Of a stretch of 64,000 bases of DNA, positions 34,230 to 46,880 are shown one piece after another. A program made the position numbers and the translations under genes. The notes under the pieces are model-generated. The model was not told where the DNA came from, ran no database searches, and saw only the letters and a list, made by a program, of their open reading frames with translations. Numbering within the stretch: the stretch's first letter is position 1; the number at the start of each line of letters is the position of its first letter. The stretch is from Castanea sativa (Eukaryota > Streptophyta > Magnoliopsida > Fagales > Fagaceae), in NCBI RefSeq assembly GCF_040712315.1, contig NC_134014.1, forward strand, positions 10,138,244-10,202,243, written 5' to 3'.

Positions 34230-35643
34230 ATCTGGAAAAGTGCTTCAGTTTATTGGGTCCGGTTAATGTGTGGCATACATTAAGCAATTTATTTTTAAAA
34301 AAAATTTCTCGAAAATTAAAAAAGATGTTAATACTTTTTCAATTTCTGAAAAAAATTTTAAAAAAATAATTAATTATTATGTGTCATTATGGCACACATT
34401 AACAAAGACGCAGTTTATTTGAGGAGTCAGAACTCAGAACAGCTCCCACCTTGACATCTTTCACTTCTGTCATTTTATTACTACTCAAAGAATCAAATCT
34501 TTGCTTTGCTCAACAACTAATAAAAAAAAGAATCAAATCTCTGCACATCCCATTTTAACAGCAACATTTTTTTTTTCTCGGATGAATAGAGAAATTGGAT
34601 TGACTAGCGACCCTGCCTCTTCCCTCTTCAGAAAAACAGAAGGAAAACTTGTCCCTCTTTCGAACAAAAAATGGTAAAAAAAAAAAAAAAAAAAAAAAAA
34701 CCTCTCTCCTCCACTGATGACATGACATGATATATACAATAAAAAGAGGAAGTGACATTTTTCTTATATATTTTTCACACATCAATGCTAAAATAATAAG
34801 AGCATCAGCAATGATTATTTCAATTCTATTTTATTTTATTATCTCAAAAAATCACTTTATCAATTATACAATATCATTTTTTAATACATTCAACATCCTC
34901 ACTTTTATTTTTCTAGTCTACTCATTAAAATAATATACCTTCACAATAAAATATTTTTTTCCTTTTTTGTTTTTTCCTAATTTTATCTTCCACACGCGTG
35001 TACCTTCCAGAATCCTCCATTACTTTACTTTTCACCTTCTTCTAGACTCTTCCTCCATCATCCATATCAACCCAACTCCTCCACACAGCTCCTCCATCAT
35101 CCATATCAACCTAGATCAGCGAAACTAACTATAAAAAAAAAACCATCACGCCGATCATAACACCACAGCTCCATCGATCTCGCCACCCATCGATCTCCGC
35201 CTCGCCACCCACCGATCTCCACCACGCCGATCTTTACTGTTGTCAACACTCACGCCGATCTCCTCAAAACCCACACCGATCTCCACCGTTGTCAAAATCC
35301 ACGACCCACCGTCGTCAAAACCCATGCCAACCCACGCCCACGTCAATCACAATCCCACCACCACTAGAGAGAGAGATAGAGAAACCCACAACCACCAGAT
35401 GAGAGAGAGAGAGAGAGAGGGTCATTGAAGAGAGCACGGTGTATTGGGTTTGAAGAGAGCAAAGAGCAGATGAGAAAGAAAGAAGGAAGAGAGAGAAAAG
35501 AAGAGAAATAATGAGAGAGGAGAGAGAAATTTCGGAGTTAACAAAAGGAGGAGAGAGAGTATTAAATATTATTATTTAAGTTTAGAATTGTGCTACAGTA
35601 CAATTCTAAAGGTAGAATTGTACTGTAGCATGATTCCAAAAAT

Positions 35644-38600
35644 TAGGGATGGCAATTTAGATCCGATTCGTGGATATCCGGCTTGGCCCAACCCTAATGG
35701 GCCGGATTTTACCCAGCCCGATAAAAAATAGAGTCGGGTATAGGTTTTAAAAAAAAATCCGAAGCGGGTCTAGGTCGGGTCTGGGTTTTATCAAAAAAAT
35801 CCGGACCCGGCTTGGATAAATACCCAGATAAATACCCGGTTGTGTTAAATTACTAAAACCCCCTTTTATATATATATATATATATATCATTTGTAACCCT
35901 ACCTAAGTCACTACCTAGCCCCAGCCGCCCCTCTCATTCCTATTTCCCATCAGTCCTCAGCAGCCCTCACGCCCCTCATGCCTCAGCAGCCCCTCACGCC
36001 TCAGTTCTTGCACGTCATGATTTTTAATTTTTTTTTTTTAATCTGATTCCTTTGATAATAAAGTTTGCATCTTTGGCACTAAAAGACTAAATCTGCTTTC
36101 GGGTTTTCATTTTTTTTTTTTTTTTGGGGTTTTGATTATAGTTTGTGTTTTAAATTTTGGGGCTGTTTAATAAAGAGATTGTAACGTGGGTTTGTTAGAT
36201 TGCTTTGTGTATTAAAGTTTAGTTATGTTATGTGGGCACATAATAATACCGATGGTTTGATTGTCTGACATGCTGACTAGAATGAAAGGCTTTAACTTTG
36301 TGTTATGTTTTGGTGTAATTAGAATTTATATGGATTTCAATGATTTTAGATGTTGCACTCTCAAAATGGGTTGTCTACATATTGAAATATATACACCAGT
36401 ATATAGGCATTCTTTTATTTGATCTTTTTTTTTTTTTTTTGGTTAACTATTTTGATTTTGAAATTTATTTGTAAAATAAAGAAGGGAAAATTCATACGCT
36501 AAGTTGTGTGAGCAAAATTCTACTAAGTTGCAAATTCATACTTCATATACTTTCTAAATATAGTTGTGTGAGTAAATATTGTTGTTGAACAGCCACTGAT
36601 TAGTAGTCTAGTAGTCTATTAATTTGTTGTTGAATAGCCACTAATCAAATTTGATAATTTTTCTATTATTAGTAAATGCATGATGAACAATTTTTCTATT
36701 ATTGCTACATTGATTTATCGAGGATATTTAGATTTTTTGTTAAATTGAAAAACTAAAATTCCAACCATTTTGTGCTAATGGAAGAAATTGTTTTCTGTTT
36801 TTTGTGTTTGTTGGGAATGCAGAGCCTAAAACGGAGACGGAAGACACAAACAAATATGGTTCTTCCTCGCCAAGCGGCTCTCCCTCGAGAAACAAATCTA
36901 GTTCGTCCTCGCCAAGCAACTCTCCCTTGCCAGCTATACGGTCTCCTTCGCCTTTTTCATGATCACCCTCGCCATTGTCGCCTGGCAGCTCACCCTCAGG
37001 ATCACCATCACATTTATGCCCATTAAACAAGGAGTAAGTGTTTGGAATTTATAGTTAATCATGTTTAATTATGTTTGGGTTGATAGAATTTGTGAATCTA
37101 TGTAATTATGAATTGGTGCCTATTAATCAATGAGTATGTGTAATAATAAATTTGTGAATATTTGTTGTGATTCTAACTCCCAAACTTTTGAATCAATTAG
37201 GAGTCCAAAATCTCCGACGGTGGACTTAGCAGAAGAAGACTTAGAGGTAAAGGAACAAGAAGGGGAAAAGGAAGAGCAAGAGCCTACAAACGAGGACTCG
37301 GAGTAAGATACAAGTAGAAAAAGAAAGACCACCTCAGATGTTTGGGATCATTTTACAAGGAAGAAAGTTGATGGAAAATTTAAAGCCCAATGTCATCATT
37401 GTAGCAAACTTTACTTGGGTGATTCTAGTCAAGGTACAACTCATTTGCGTAATCATTTAGCAAGATGTCCACGGTTGAAGTTTAAAGATATAAGGGATAT
37501 GCGACAACAAGTCTTGATTAAACAACAAAATAAGGTGGACGGAACTATGAGTTTAAATGCCTACCAATTTGATCAAGGCAAAGTGAGGAATAATCTTGCT
37601 CGTATGGTCATCCTACATGAATACCCCCTTTCAATAGTTGATCATATTGGGTTTAGAGAATTTGTGGTTTCTCTTCAACCTTTGTTTAAACTTGTCACAA
37701 GAAATACTTTGAAGAGTGACATACTTAAAATCTATGATAATGAGAGGGAGAAAGCTTTGAAGATGACGGACAAGAATGGAAGTTGGATGACAATTACAAC
37801 TGATATGTGGACTTCATGTAACAAAAAGAGAGGGTTTATGGTCATTACCACTCACTTTATTGATCATACTTGGACGTTGCAAAACCGGGTTTTAAGGTAA
37901 TTTTTTTTATCTATAAATTGAATGTTAAAGACTTTGTCCTTAGAATGTTAAAGACTTTACATTTAGTAATAATTTGAATGTTAAAGAGTTATGTTATAAT
38001 TATTCCTATTATTTTTCTAGGTTTGTTTATGTTCCTTCTCCACAAACGAAAGATGTCCTTGCTGAAGTCCTTGTTGATTGTTTTTTAGAGTGGAACATTG
38101 ATAGGAAGTTGTCTACAATAACCGTTGATAATTGTAGTGCTAATGATGCTATGATAAGACTTCTCTTGAATAAGCTTGATACTAGTTCTCTTATGTTGGG
38201 TTGGTCTATGTTGCATATGAGAGGTGCTGCACATATTTTGAATTTGATTGTTCAAGATGGGTTGTCTCTTATTGGTGATGGTATTGAAATGATTCGTGAT
38301 AGTGTGATTTATTGGACTGGATCACCAAAAAAGAGGCAAAAATTTGAAGAAAATGCACGTCAATTGCGTGTTCAATGCACCAAAGAGTTAGTCTTAAATT
38401 GTAAAACTCGTTGGAATTCAACTTACTTAATACTTTCTACTGCATTGATTTATAAAGATGTTTTCACGCACTTGGCTAAACGTGAAACATCTTATACTTC
38501 TTTGCCACATGATTATGATTGGGAGTTAGCCAAAGATATTTGTGGGAGGTTGGAGTTGTTTCATAGTGTGACTGAGTTTTTCTCTGGTCGTAAGTACCCT

Positions 38601-40160
38601 ACAACTAATATGTATTTTACTTTGGTGTGTGAGTTGAAAATTGCATTGAATGAATGGAGTTTGTCTTCAAATGAGATGATAAGTACAATGGCAGAAAGCA
38701 TGCTTACTAAATTTAATTCTTATTGGGCTAATGTTAGTGTTGTTATGGCTGTTGCTGCTATCTTAGATCCAAGATATAAGATGAAGTTATTGGAGTTTTA
38801 TTATCCTAACATTTATGGTGATAATTCTGATTTGGAGATTGAAAAAATTAAGAATATTTGTTATGATTTGCTTGATGAGTATAGAGATCTAGATGAGTCC
38901 CCTGTACATAATGAAGGAAGTTCTCATATTCCTGCAAGTACTTCAAGCCCTGCGGCACAAATGAAGTTTAGGTTGAGTGGGTCAATGTCAAGTTATGATT
39001 TGTTTGTGAACAATAGTTCAAAGAAACAGGGGAGTGCTAGAATGGAATTTGATCATTTCATTGATAAGGGAGTGTTGAAGAGAAGTGAAGATTTTGATAT
39101 TTTGGGATGGTGGAAAAGTAATGGTCTCAAGCATCCTACTTTACAAAGGATTGCAAAAGATATTTTAGTCATTCCTGTCACAACTGTTGCTTCAGAATCT
39201 GCCTTTAGCACTAGTGGGAGACTTTTAAGTCCACACCGTAGTAGGCTACATCCCAAGACTATAGAGGCAATGATGTGTGCTCAGAATTGGTTATGGAGTG
39301 AAATCAACGGTTAGCAATTGTCTAATTTTTATTTATAAAATCAAAATTGTGTTTTTATATTTGCTAGTTACAATTTGATGAAGTTTATTCCTTTTTTAAT
39401 TCATTGTTGTAGGTTCTTCAACTATGTCTGGAGATTGTGATCTTCAAACAATTCTTGATGATGGGGAGCCTAATGAAGATGATGGGAGTTGTGTCACAAT
39501 TGTGGAGGATTAGAAATTTTGTAATAATTTAGTGGCCTTTTAATTTCTTAAACTTGTTGGATTAATTTGTTGGATTAATTTGTTGGTTTGTAATTATTCT
39601 AAGCCTTTTGTAATTTCTTAGCTTTTTTAATTTCTTAGATTAGTGGGATTTATTTTGTAACTTTTTAATTTCTTGAACTTAATATTTATTTCTTGGACTT
39701 GAGATATTTTGTAGCTTTTTATATTTTATTTTGTAGCTATGATTTTGTTGATTAATGATTATCTTAGTTTAGTGATTTATTGATTTAAAATCTTAGTTAT
39801 GATTTATTGATGTATATATGTATAATTAACAGGTGATTTACGATTAACCTATAATTTGGATGGATTTGGCTGCCATATAACGTGGCCTAAATGCTAAATT
39901 TTGGCATTTGGGCCATGTTATATCAAAATTTGGATGAATGGGCTTGAATTTAGGCAAAAAATTTTAATGGGCTTGAAATTTTTTTTTGGTTGGCCCAAAT
40001 TTGGGCCCAAGAAGATAAACGGGGCTCGGCAAGGCGGGTTTGGGCCCCGGGAAAAAAACCCGATTAATAATCGGGCCAGGTTTGGGTTTCGGGTCTTGGC
40101 CCGCAGGTCGGGGCAGGGTATGCAAAAACCCGGCTCGAACCCGACCTGTTGCCATTCCTA
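35644..40160 (+). mobile_element. Near-complete hAT transposon, 4.5 kb
   Basis: The termini are TAGGGATGGCAATTT and TTGCCATTCCTA, a 12-base TIR with one mismatch. Flanks CCAAAAAT and CAAAAAAA are similar but not an exact 8-bp TSD, perhaps through A-run slippage. Subterminal GGGTC/GGCCC repeats lie at both ends. It encodes a BED-finger/hAT-dimerisation transposase (36823-39513). It sits inside the PIF/Harbinger-like element. Confidence 0.92.
36823..39513 (+). pseudogene. hAT transposase (RICESLEEPER/DAYSLEEPER-like) with two early stops
   Basis: Four exons with consistent phases: 36823-37033, 37201-37896, 38021-39309 and 39413-39513. Exon 1 is Ser/Pro-rich; exon 2 encodes a BED zinc finger (VWDHFTRK, C..C near 37390-37401, GTTHLRNHLARC near 37435-37470); exon 3 has the DUF4413-type core (WTSCNKKRGFM across the join, LTVDNC-like ITVDNC at about 38120) and the C-terminal dimerisation region (FDILGWWK, IPVTTVASESAFSTSGR, HRSRLHPKT). 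In-frame stops TGA at 36960 and TAA at 37304 lie upstream of and just before the BED finger; the next in-frame ATG is past the finger. The rest is open. As it stands it should not yield a DNA-binding transposase; it looks recently inactivated. The first exon's start is not resolved. Confidence 0.9.
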
Positions 40161-40271
40161 CAAAAAAATTTTACAATCACCGTTGCTGAGGTCTTTTGGG
40201 CTTAAAATGCCAAACCCACCTTAAATTTGGCATTTGCAATGACCAGTGCAGATGCTCTAAGTTATTAATTA

Positions 40272-40639
40272 TAGAGCAAATTACAACTTATCTCACTTGT
40301 AGTTTAGCCGAAATTTAAGTTGTTTATATGTCGTTTGAAATTTGACACTTTACCTACTTGATATTAGCTTAGTTAGAGTTCTTCTATGAAAAACAAGGCT
40401 TAATATGTAATTTTGCATCACTTTTATGTCTCTTTTCTCAAAAAACACAAAAAATATATAAATATACATGATCAAATAAGATAAAAAAGAATCCAACAGA
40501 ATACTTACATCATGGGATTTCAAACCACATGTAGACAACTTAAATTTCAATCAAGCCTCAGGTGAGTAAAGTGTCAAATTTCAAACCACAATAATTAACT
40601 TAAATCTCAGTCAATCTACATGTGAGTAAGTTGTAATTT
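40272..40639. mobile_element. Foldback MITE with arms of about 90 bp
   Basis: The left arm (AGAGCAAATTACAACTTATC) and the right arm (GAGTAAGTTGTAATTTGCCC) are inverted repeats extending through AAATTTGACACTTTAC-type sequence. The single-arm fragments at 39 and 8439 belong to the same family. Non-coding. Confidence 0.78.
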
Positions 40640-40644
40640 GCCCT

Positions 40645-41230
40645 TAATTATAAGTGATGGTGAGCTGAAACTTGAACTCCAATCTGTCCATGAGAGTCGT
40701 CCGTGTCAGGAAGATGAGCATGGCCGTGACTATCAAGACGACCGTCCACGTGCCTATCAGGACGTTCGTCTATGGACGTTTGGGTTGTCCATGAGGAAAA
40801 CCCCAAGACGACCCTCGACCCTTGGAGAAATTTCACAGAGTAATCTACCACGTGTTATTACTCCAAGGCCTGAGTTAAGTCCTGGTTCATCGCTAAAACT
40901 TCCTCCTAAGTGCAAAACTCCCAACATTAGTTATGGAAGATAATGATAACGTATTCTAACTCCTACGGCGGTTGTGAGAGTTAGCCTTGAACCCTCTAAC
41001 GTCCTCAAATATAGGGGAAGTTATGAGACAAGTAACTGCTTGAAGAGCACACTATAAAAACACCCATTAACATCGAATGAAGGTAAGTTTTTAATAACTC
41101 CTGAGGAGTTGGAACTCTAAAATGTGAGAAAGAAACTAACTTTGGCATCAGAGAGTTCTTGGCCGGTTCACCCCGGTCACCTTGATCGTGTGTTCTTTTT
41201 TCAGGCCTTTTAATCAATCGCTATCCCGTT
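40645..41230 (+). mobile_element. LTR-like fragment of uncertain family
   Basis: Higher GC content than the flanks, with CACTATAAAAACACC near 41030 (TATA-like) and GAGTTCTTGGCCGGTTCACC near 41153, an arrangement like a plant LTR R/U5 region. No partner LTR or gag-pol is nearby, so it would be a solo or truncated LTR. Confidence 0.4.
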
Positions 41231-42763
41231 GAAGCCTGAAGCATCCAACCTACTAATTTTCCTTGCATCATCAATTAGTATTCACTCAATCTCACTAAAT
41301 ATATATATATATATATTAGTACATGATAAAAAATAAAAGTAGTGTCTGTCAATGATATATTCATGTGAAACTTATGCTGTTCTAATTATATTTTAACACC
41401 TTATTACATGTTATGAAATTGAGTATGTTGGTTATTGATACTAAAAACACAATTTTTCGCAAGTGGGGAGGGATAGCAACAAATTATAATTATTACAACA
41501 TTTTTTATATATATATTTTTTTACACAAGTTGTCACCTTAATTATTAGTATAGTGCCCTTAACATCTTAGACTTACTGTTTTCCACAATGTCCATTACAT
41601 TAACAAGTCAATATTGATTATTTTTGAAAAGTAACAACATTGCTTTCACATTATTTTCTTGTTAGTGTGTTTTTTTTTTTTTTTTCATATTCCAATCACT
41701 ACAATTTTTTTTTTTTTTGATAGGCCAATCACTACAAATTATAGTAACAGTTTTGAAAATTTATTAGTTTAATATACTTAGTTTTATTGTTATTGTTATT
41801 GTTTATAGTAAAACCTTCTTCAATCAAGTTAAAACAGAACGCAGGAAGGAAAAGAAAAGAAAAAAAGTAAAATTTGTTTAGGATCGTTTTGAGCGGTAAT
41901 ATAAATTTTAGGACAAAGAAGTTTGTATACATTTTTTTATAAATTGTATTAACTTTAAATATAAAACAAAAATAATTAATAAATTTATTTACATTCTCAT
42001 TAACGCAACACTAATCACATTTATTATCAAATTTTAATATTACATTAAAAAAAAATGATGTCTTCACTTCACAGTCTGCACTGTAGTACGGTGACATTAT
42101 TTCTGGCTTTGAATGGCCACTATTTCTCACTGTCCTCACCCATTATTGTACTAGCTACTACAACTATTTAATTATTTATTTTTAAAAAAAGTAAATGATT
42201 TTTTTTTATAAATATTTCTATATTTAGAGTAGTTTTGTTTTGGTGGACTGATTACATATTTAATTATTATTTACATCAAAATTCAGCAAAATAAGGTGGG
42301 GCCACGTGCAAGCGTGAGCAAAACACCAACAAAAGCGGTAAAAGGAGCGTCAATAAACGACAAAAAGCAATGAGAAACAGAGAGAGAGAGAGTCACAGCC
42401 ACCACTGCGCCATCAGAACCGACAGTGGCTCCGCTGACCACCACATGTCATTTCACACTCAGCCACGTACATAACTTTATGTACAAATTCAAATTAACAA
42501 GACAGTAATGCCCTTCACTCATAATAAATAACATAACAGATTCATCAAGGGTAATTTTGTAACTCCACATAAATTTCTCAATGATCAGAATAATACATGA
42601 TAAATCTACCGAAAATTACAAACCACCCCATATCCATATTCATACATAAAATTAAAAAAAAAAAACAAAAAGTAAAAATATCTACGTACCAATTATACCG
42701 TATAAAACAAAAATAAATAAAAAGTACAGCCTCAAAAATTAAACCCAGATCCATACACCATGT
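41231..42763. other. Intergenic, 3' side of the small membrane-protein gene
   Basis: AT-rich with T-runs and a short AT tract near 41300. A less AT-rich stretch at 42290-42430 contains a short GA run. No gene found; part next to 42764 is likely the 3' UTR of the minus-strand gene. Confidence 0.55.
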
Positions 42764-43123
42764 CTAATCACCGGAATCATCACCACCACCAAAGATTGAG
42801 AAGCGATTGTACAAGAGAAACAAAATGAGGACCAAAACTAGTGCAACCCCAAAGGGTGACCCACTGACCCTATGGATTGTGTCAGGCTCACCAGTTGAGA
42901 AGATGCTAGAGATGAAGGAGCCACGATCTGAGGAGAGGAACTGGATTGTGAGGAGGAGGATTATTGGGAGGAGAAGAAGCCCAACTGGGCTCAAGAGCTC
43001 AGAAATGGCTTCAGTGATGGCCTCACCTTGGTCACCAACGAGGAGTGGCACAGCTACTATCATGGCCACAACTATAGCTAGTAGGACACCATGGGGTGCA
43101 CCAGCTTGTCTTTCTTCTATCAT
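42764..43123 (-). CDS. Small conserved plant membrane protein, function unknown
   Basis: A single-exon 119-residue protein. It starts MIEERQAGAPHGVLLA and ends in an acidic GGGDDSGD tail. Three hydrophobic helices are visible at about 12-29, 47-63 and 91-105, separated by polar loops including SSDRGSF and TGEPDTIHRVSGSP. The composition and clear hydrophobic/polar pattern show a real gene, and the sequence matches a short transmembrane protein type I recall as widespread in plants, with no known biochemical role. The opposite-strand frame at 42807-43163 is its shadow. The 5' leader is T/G-rich on the plus strand up to about 43260; no clear TATA box was seen. Confidence 0.88.
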   Translation of the reverse strand: MIEERQAGAPHGVLLAIVVAMIVAVPLLVGDQGEAITEAISELLSPVGLLLLPIILLLTIQFLSSDRGSFISSIFSTGEPDTIHRVSGSPFGVALVLVLILFLLYNRFSIFGGGDDSGD

Positions 43124-43294
43124 TTTGGTTGTTGTTGTGGGGTTTGGTCTTGAGGGTTTGTGAGTTTTGGTTTATTGGGTGTGTTTATTTTCTTTCTATG
43201 TGGCTTTTGTTTTGGTTTTCAAGAAGAGTGAGTGGGAAAGGTGCATCGTGGTCTTAAAATAGGGGCTTGAGACGCGGATGCCTTCAGAAATTAA

Positions 43295-43991
43295 GAGCAT
43301 TTCCATTGGCAATTCCAAAAGGGCAAAAGGGAAATGTACGAGAAAAGCACAAAAAAGTGTTGGTTAACGGCATTTGTAGAAGAGAGGTGGTACGTCCACA
43401 ATATTTTTACAATATTTTTACAACAAATCATAGGTGGTTAGTTGTTATTGGTTCAAATTTGAACCTAACACTAAGATTACTTTTTTGCCCCAATAATAAC
43501 AACCAGTAACATCCTGCCACTTAGGATTTGTTGTAAAAATGTTGTGGACATATCATTTCTCTTTGTAAAATGTTAAAATTGCAAAAAAAATTTAGTTGTA
43601 CTGTAGTACCGTCTTAAATGTAGAATGACAGTACGATGGTAAATGCTATAATATATTTTAATTGATAAAATGGGTCAGAATAGGAATTGGGGAGAAGACA
43701 GAGGGGAGCTGTATTAAAATATATTATATTATTTTAATGGATAATATATGTTATTTTAATAAGTAGAAAAAAAAAATAAAAATTGAGATATTAAATGTAT
43801 GGTAGAATAATACGATATAATTGTAATATATTATATTATTTTAATGAATAATATATATTATTTTAATAAGTAAAATAAGAAAATAAAAATAAAAATATTA
43901 AATATTTTATAAAATGATGCGGTATAATTAATAAAATAAATTTTTAATATAATAAAATTGGATGATATATAATTTTCTACTGCAAACCCTC
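43295..43991. mobile_element. Decayed PIF/Harbinger-like element
   Basis: The left end is GAGCATTTCCATTGGCAA and the right end CTACTGCAAACCCTC, weak inverted repeats with TAA flanks at 43292-43294 and 43992-43994. The left end resembles the GAGCATC ends of 34800-40257. A palindromic MITE (43383-43562) is inserted within it. Confidence 0.55.
43383..43562. mobile_element. Palindromic MITE, family P, copy 3
   Basis: Arms ATTTTTACAACAAATCATAG and the inverted AGGATTTGTTGTAAAAATGT pair nearly perfectly around a centre containing TTCAAATTTGAA. This is the best preserved hairpin of the family. Confidence 0.85.
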
Positions 43992-43999
43992 TAAGAATG

Positions 44000-45337
44000 G
44001 GTTTAGCCTTTTTAATCTCATCAAAAGAATACAGAAGGGCATGTTTCATGTATTTATATATTATAGTTTACTTGGGTTTTGCTTTCCATTGTTCGGAACT
44101 TCGGATCTAGATTGTATTTAGTACTGTGGACTTTACAGCGTCCTCGCTTTGTCCTTGGACAATACACTGAGACAGAGTAAATATGACAATACTTTTGTCC
44201 ATGGTAAAAATATTTAGTATTTTAAATATTAAAAAATATATTGGAAAAAGTTAACAAATGTTTTAAAAAATTAATTATTTTTTAAAATTTTGTACAAAAA
44301 AAGAAAAAAAATACTAATATTTTAACAATTTTTCATAAAAATGATATAAAAAATTTTCTTAAATAGTTTATTAATCATTGCGCTACCGTTAACATGACCC
44401 AAACATATTTCAATTTTTAAAGTGGCTTTGATTCATGGGCTTGACTAAAATTTATAATTTGATCAATATTTTAGATCAATCAATGTACAAATACATGTGA
44501 ATATATAAAAAAATAAGTTAGTTAAAAAATTGAAAAATTATTCTTTTGTTTTCCTTAAAAAAATACTCCTTGCTGTTAAAGACCAAATTATGAGATGTTT
44601 ACTTAACATGTTATATTATTTGTTGGCATATTTATTCTATCTGTATATTAGAAAAGTTAAGTAGCCTTTACTTTTTCATATATATGAGTTCACAAAAATT
44701 CTAGTACCACAAACTAAGCTATAATTTTTGTCACAATCACTCGTGTGTCTAATCTAAGAGTCAATTACGGTCTTTTTTGTATAATAGTTATGACAAAAGT
44801 TAGGACTTTGTTCATAGTAATAGAATTACTCATGGATTAATTAATGTCCACCGAATGGAGAGGTAGACTTATAGGCTATGGATAATTACATTCAAGGGCA
44901 GCGTGAGATGCATGTTTGAGTTAAGTCTCGAGGTTGGTTTCCTTGTGCTTGCGAGGGTCGAGAATATTACGGCACAATGGAAAACAGAAAAACATGGAAA
45001 ATGGGAACACCCGTGAGAAGGAAGGCACTTCCTATGCTTTAGGGGTCTTTTAATGTATACTATACGCGTTAATGATGGAAGTTAGTAGGAAGGTGTTATG
45101 GGCAGTCAAGTTTGAACTCAGGCTCAATGGCATCATCGTTGTCAGGCTCAATGGCATTAGTCTTTTTCATTTGGAAAAACTATGGTTTGAATCCAAAAAA
45201 CAAGTTTAGAAAAAGTTCCTTTTGACCTTGGTGAGTTCTCAATGGTGTCCATCTCTCAATATATACTATATAGGGCAGTGATCAGTAACATTTTTGTAAA
45301 AATATAAAATTGACCAGTAACATGTTTTTTTATATAG
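44000..45337. other. Intergenic region, no gene found
   Basis: AT-rich, many short A/T runs. No open frame with protein-like composition and no repeat pair recognised. Confidence 0.6.
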
Positions 45338-45502
45338 AAAAATGTTATATTTACAATATTTTCACAACAAATTTTAAGTAATAAATTATAATTAGTTGTT
45401 ATGAGTGAAGAAAAAGTAATTTAGTTGTAAATTTAAATTAAAACCAAAACAACTTGACATCTATAATTTATTGTGAAAATCTTGTAGACGTAACACTTTT
45501 TT
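45338..45502. mobile_element. Palindromic MITE, family P, copy 4
   Basis: Left arm TTTACAATATTTTCACAACA and right arm TTGTGAAAATCTTGTAGACG pair imperfectly. Same layout and size as the other three copies, with more divergence. Confidence 0.75.
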
Positions 45503-46409
45503 TATAAAAATAAAATAAATAAAATTAGTCAATAACATGTTTTTTCAGTATCTGCCATTTTTGCAAACCAAAATTGGTACTGCTAGTGGTAGTTAATAGT
45601 TACTACTTAGTAATTACTAGTTTTTTTTTTTTTTTTTTTTTTAGAATAGTGCTTACCAGTTGGTGGACATAATCTTGAAAATATATGCCTATAAGACCAT
45701 TTACTACAATTCTTGTTAAGAACTGAAATTGCATACACTCAACTTAAAACAAAATAGAGTAATTTGGGATCTAGATTATTATGTAAATTGGGTAAAAGAA
45801 AATCCAATATTTTTTGAGTCTATTTTAGCTTATAATGTATTAAATTTATCTTCATTATAAGAAAATTACTCGATTTTTTCATTAAAAAAAAAAACTAAAA
45901 ACTAAAATTGTGGCCCTAAAATAAGCTCCACCTTTATATAGGTTATAACATGACCCAAACGAAGCATTGGACGGGTCCAAATAGCTGTTACGAAAAAGTT
46001 GCAGCGTGTTATACTAAATAAGATGGCATTTTTAGATTTTAGACTGTAGTCAACAAAGCAAATAAAGAGTATTTTTGACTTTCAGGTCTAAAAGCATGTG
46101 AGGGAGTCGGCAAAGCAGGGATGAGACTTGAGAGAATCTTCATTTTTTTTTTTTTTTTGAGAATCTTCATTTCAGTGCAAAAATCAAGATCCTTTATTTA
46201 ACTATAAGCTTTCCGTTAATGTGGATGAAATTTAAGAGGGGGTTTGGATCACATCCACTTTGAATGTTTGGGGTTTCAGTCGTTGTTGAACAGTATTTTT
46301 GGTGTAAACAGTCATTTAAAATTTTTTTTTAATTGTTTTCGGTTTTCAGCAAAATAAAAAATATATAAATTTATTTTTTTCTTAATTACCAAATAACATT
46401 TGCTTAGCA

Positions 46410-46880
46410 ACATTTTTATTTTATAATATTTGCTTAGTATTTTTTTTTTTTTTTTTGTAGAATTTGCTTAGCAACTTATGTACTTATTTATTCCTGTTTA
46501 TGATTTCTTTTTTCTTTTTTCTTGGAAGCTAATGAGTAGCAATTGGACCAATAAATTGCTTTTTCTTTTCTTTTTTCTTTTTAAATAATTATCATTAATT
46601 TTTGCTTAGCCATATTTTTTTAATATTTTCTTTTCAACTTATGTACATTCATGTTTATGATTTTTTTCCCCTTTTTCTTGGAAGCTAATGAGTAGAAATT
46701 GGACCAATGAATTGCTTTTTCTTTGAGTTTTTTTATAATTATTATTCATTTTTGTTGAGCAACATTGTTTTGATAATATTTGCTGAGCAACTGACTTTTT
46801 TTTTTTTTTTTTTTTTAAATTTCCCTTTTTTCTTGGAAGCTAATGAGTAGCAATTGAACCAATGAAATTTTTTATTTATA
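46410..46880 (+). repeat. Three tandem units of about 155 bp
   Basis: The block CTTGGAAGCTAATGAGTAG starts at 46521, 46677 and 46832 (spacing 156 and 155), followed each time by an AATTGRACCAATRAA-like stretch and preceded by TTTGCTTAGCAAC-like and poly(T) sequence. Non-coding. Confidence 0.85.

Larger units (their letters stand above)
34800..40257. mobile_element. PIF/Harbinger-like element interrupted by a hAT element
   Basis: The left end is GAGCATCAGCAATG and the right end CATTGC..CAGTGCAGATGCTC, inverted relatives; TAA flanks both sides (34797-34799 and 40258-40260). Removing the hAT insert (35644-40160) leaves about 940 bp, non-coding, with CCGATCTCC-type repeats at 35160-35290 and GA-rich sequence at 35364-35560. 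It is the older of the two nested elements. Superfamily is inferred from the 3-bp TSD and GAGCATC ends. Confidence 0.72.

Noticed and set aside
34533..34933. Small hydrophobic frames around poly(A/T)
   Set aside because: Driven by A/T runs; no start context or similarity.
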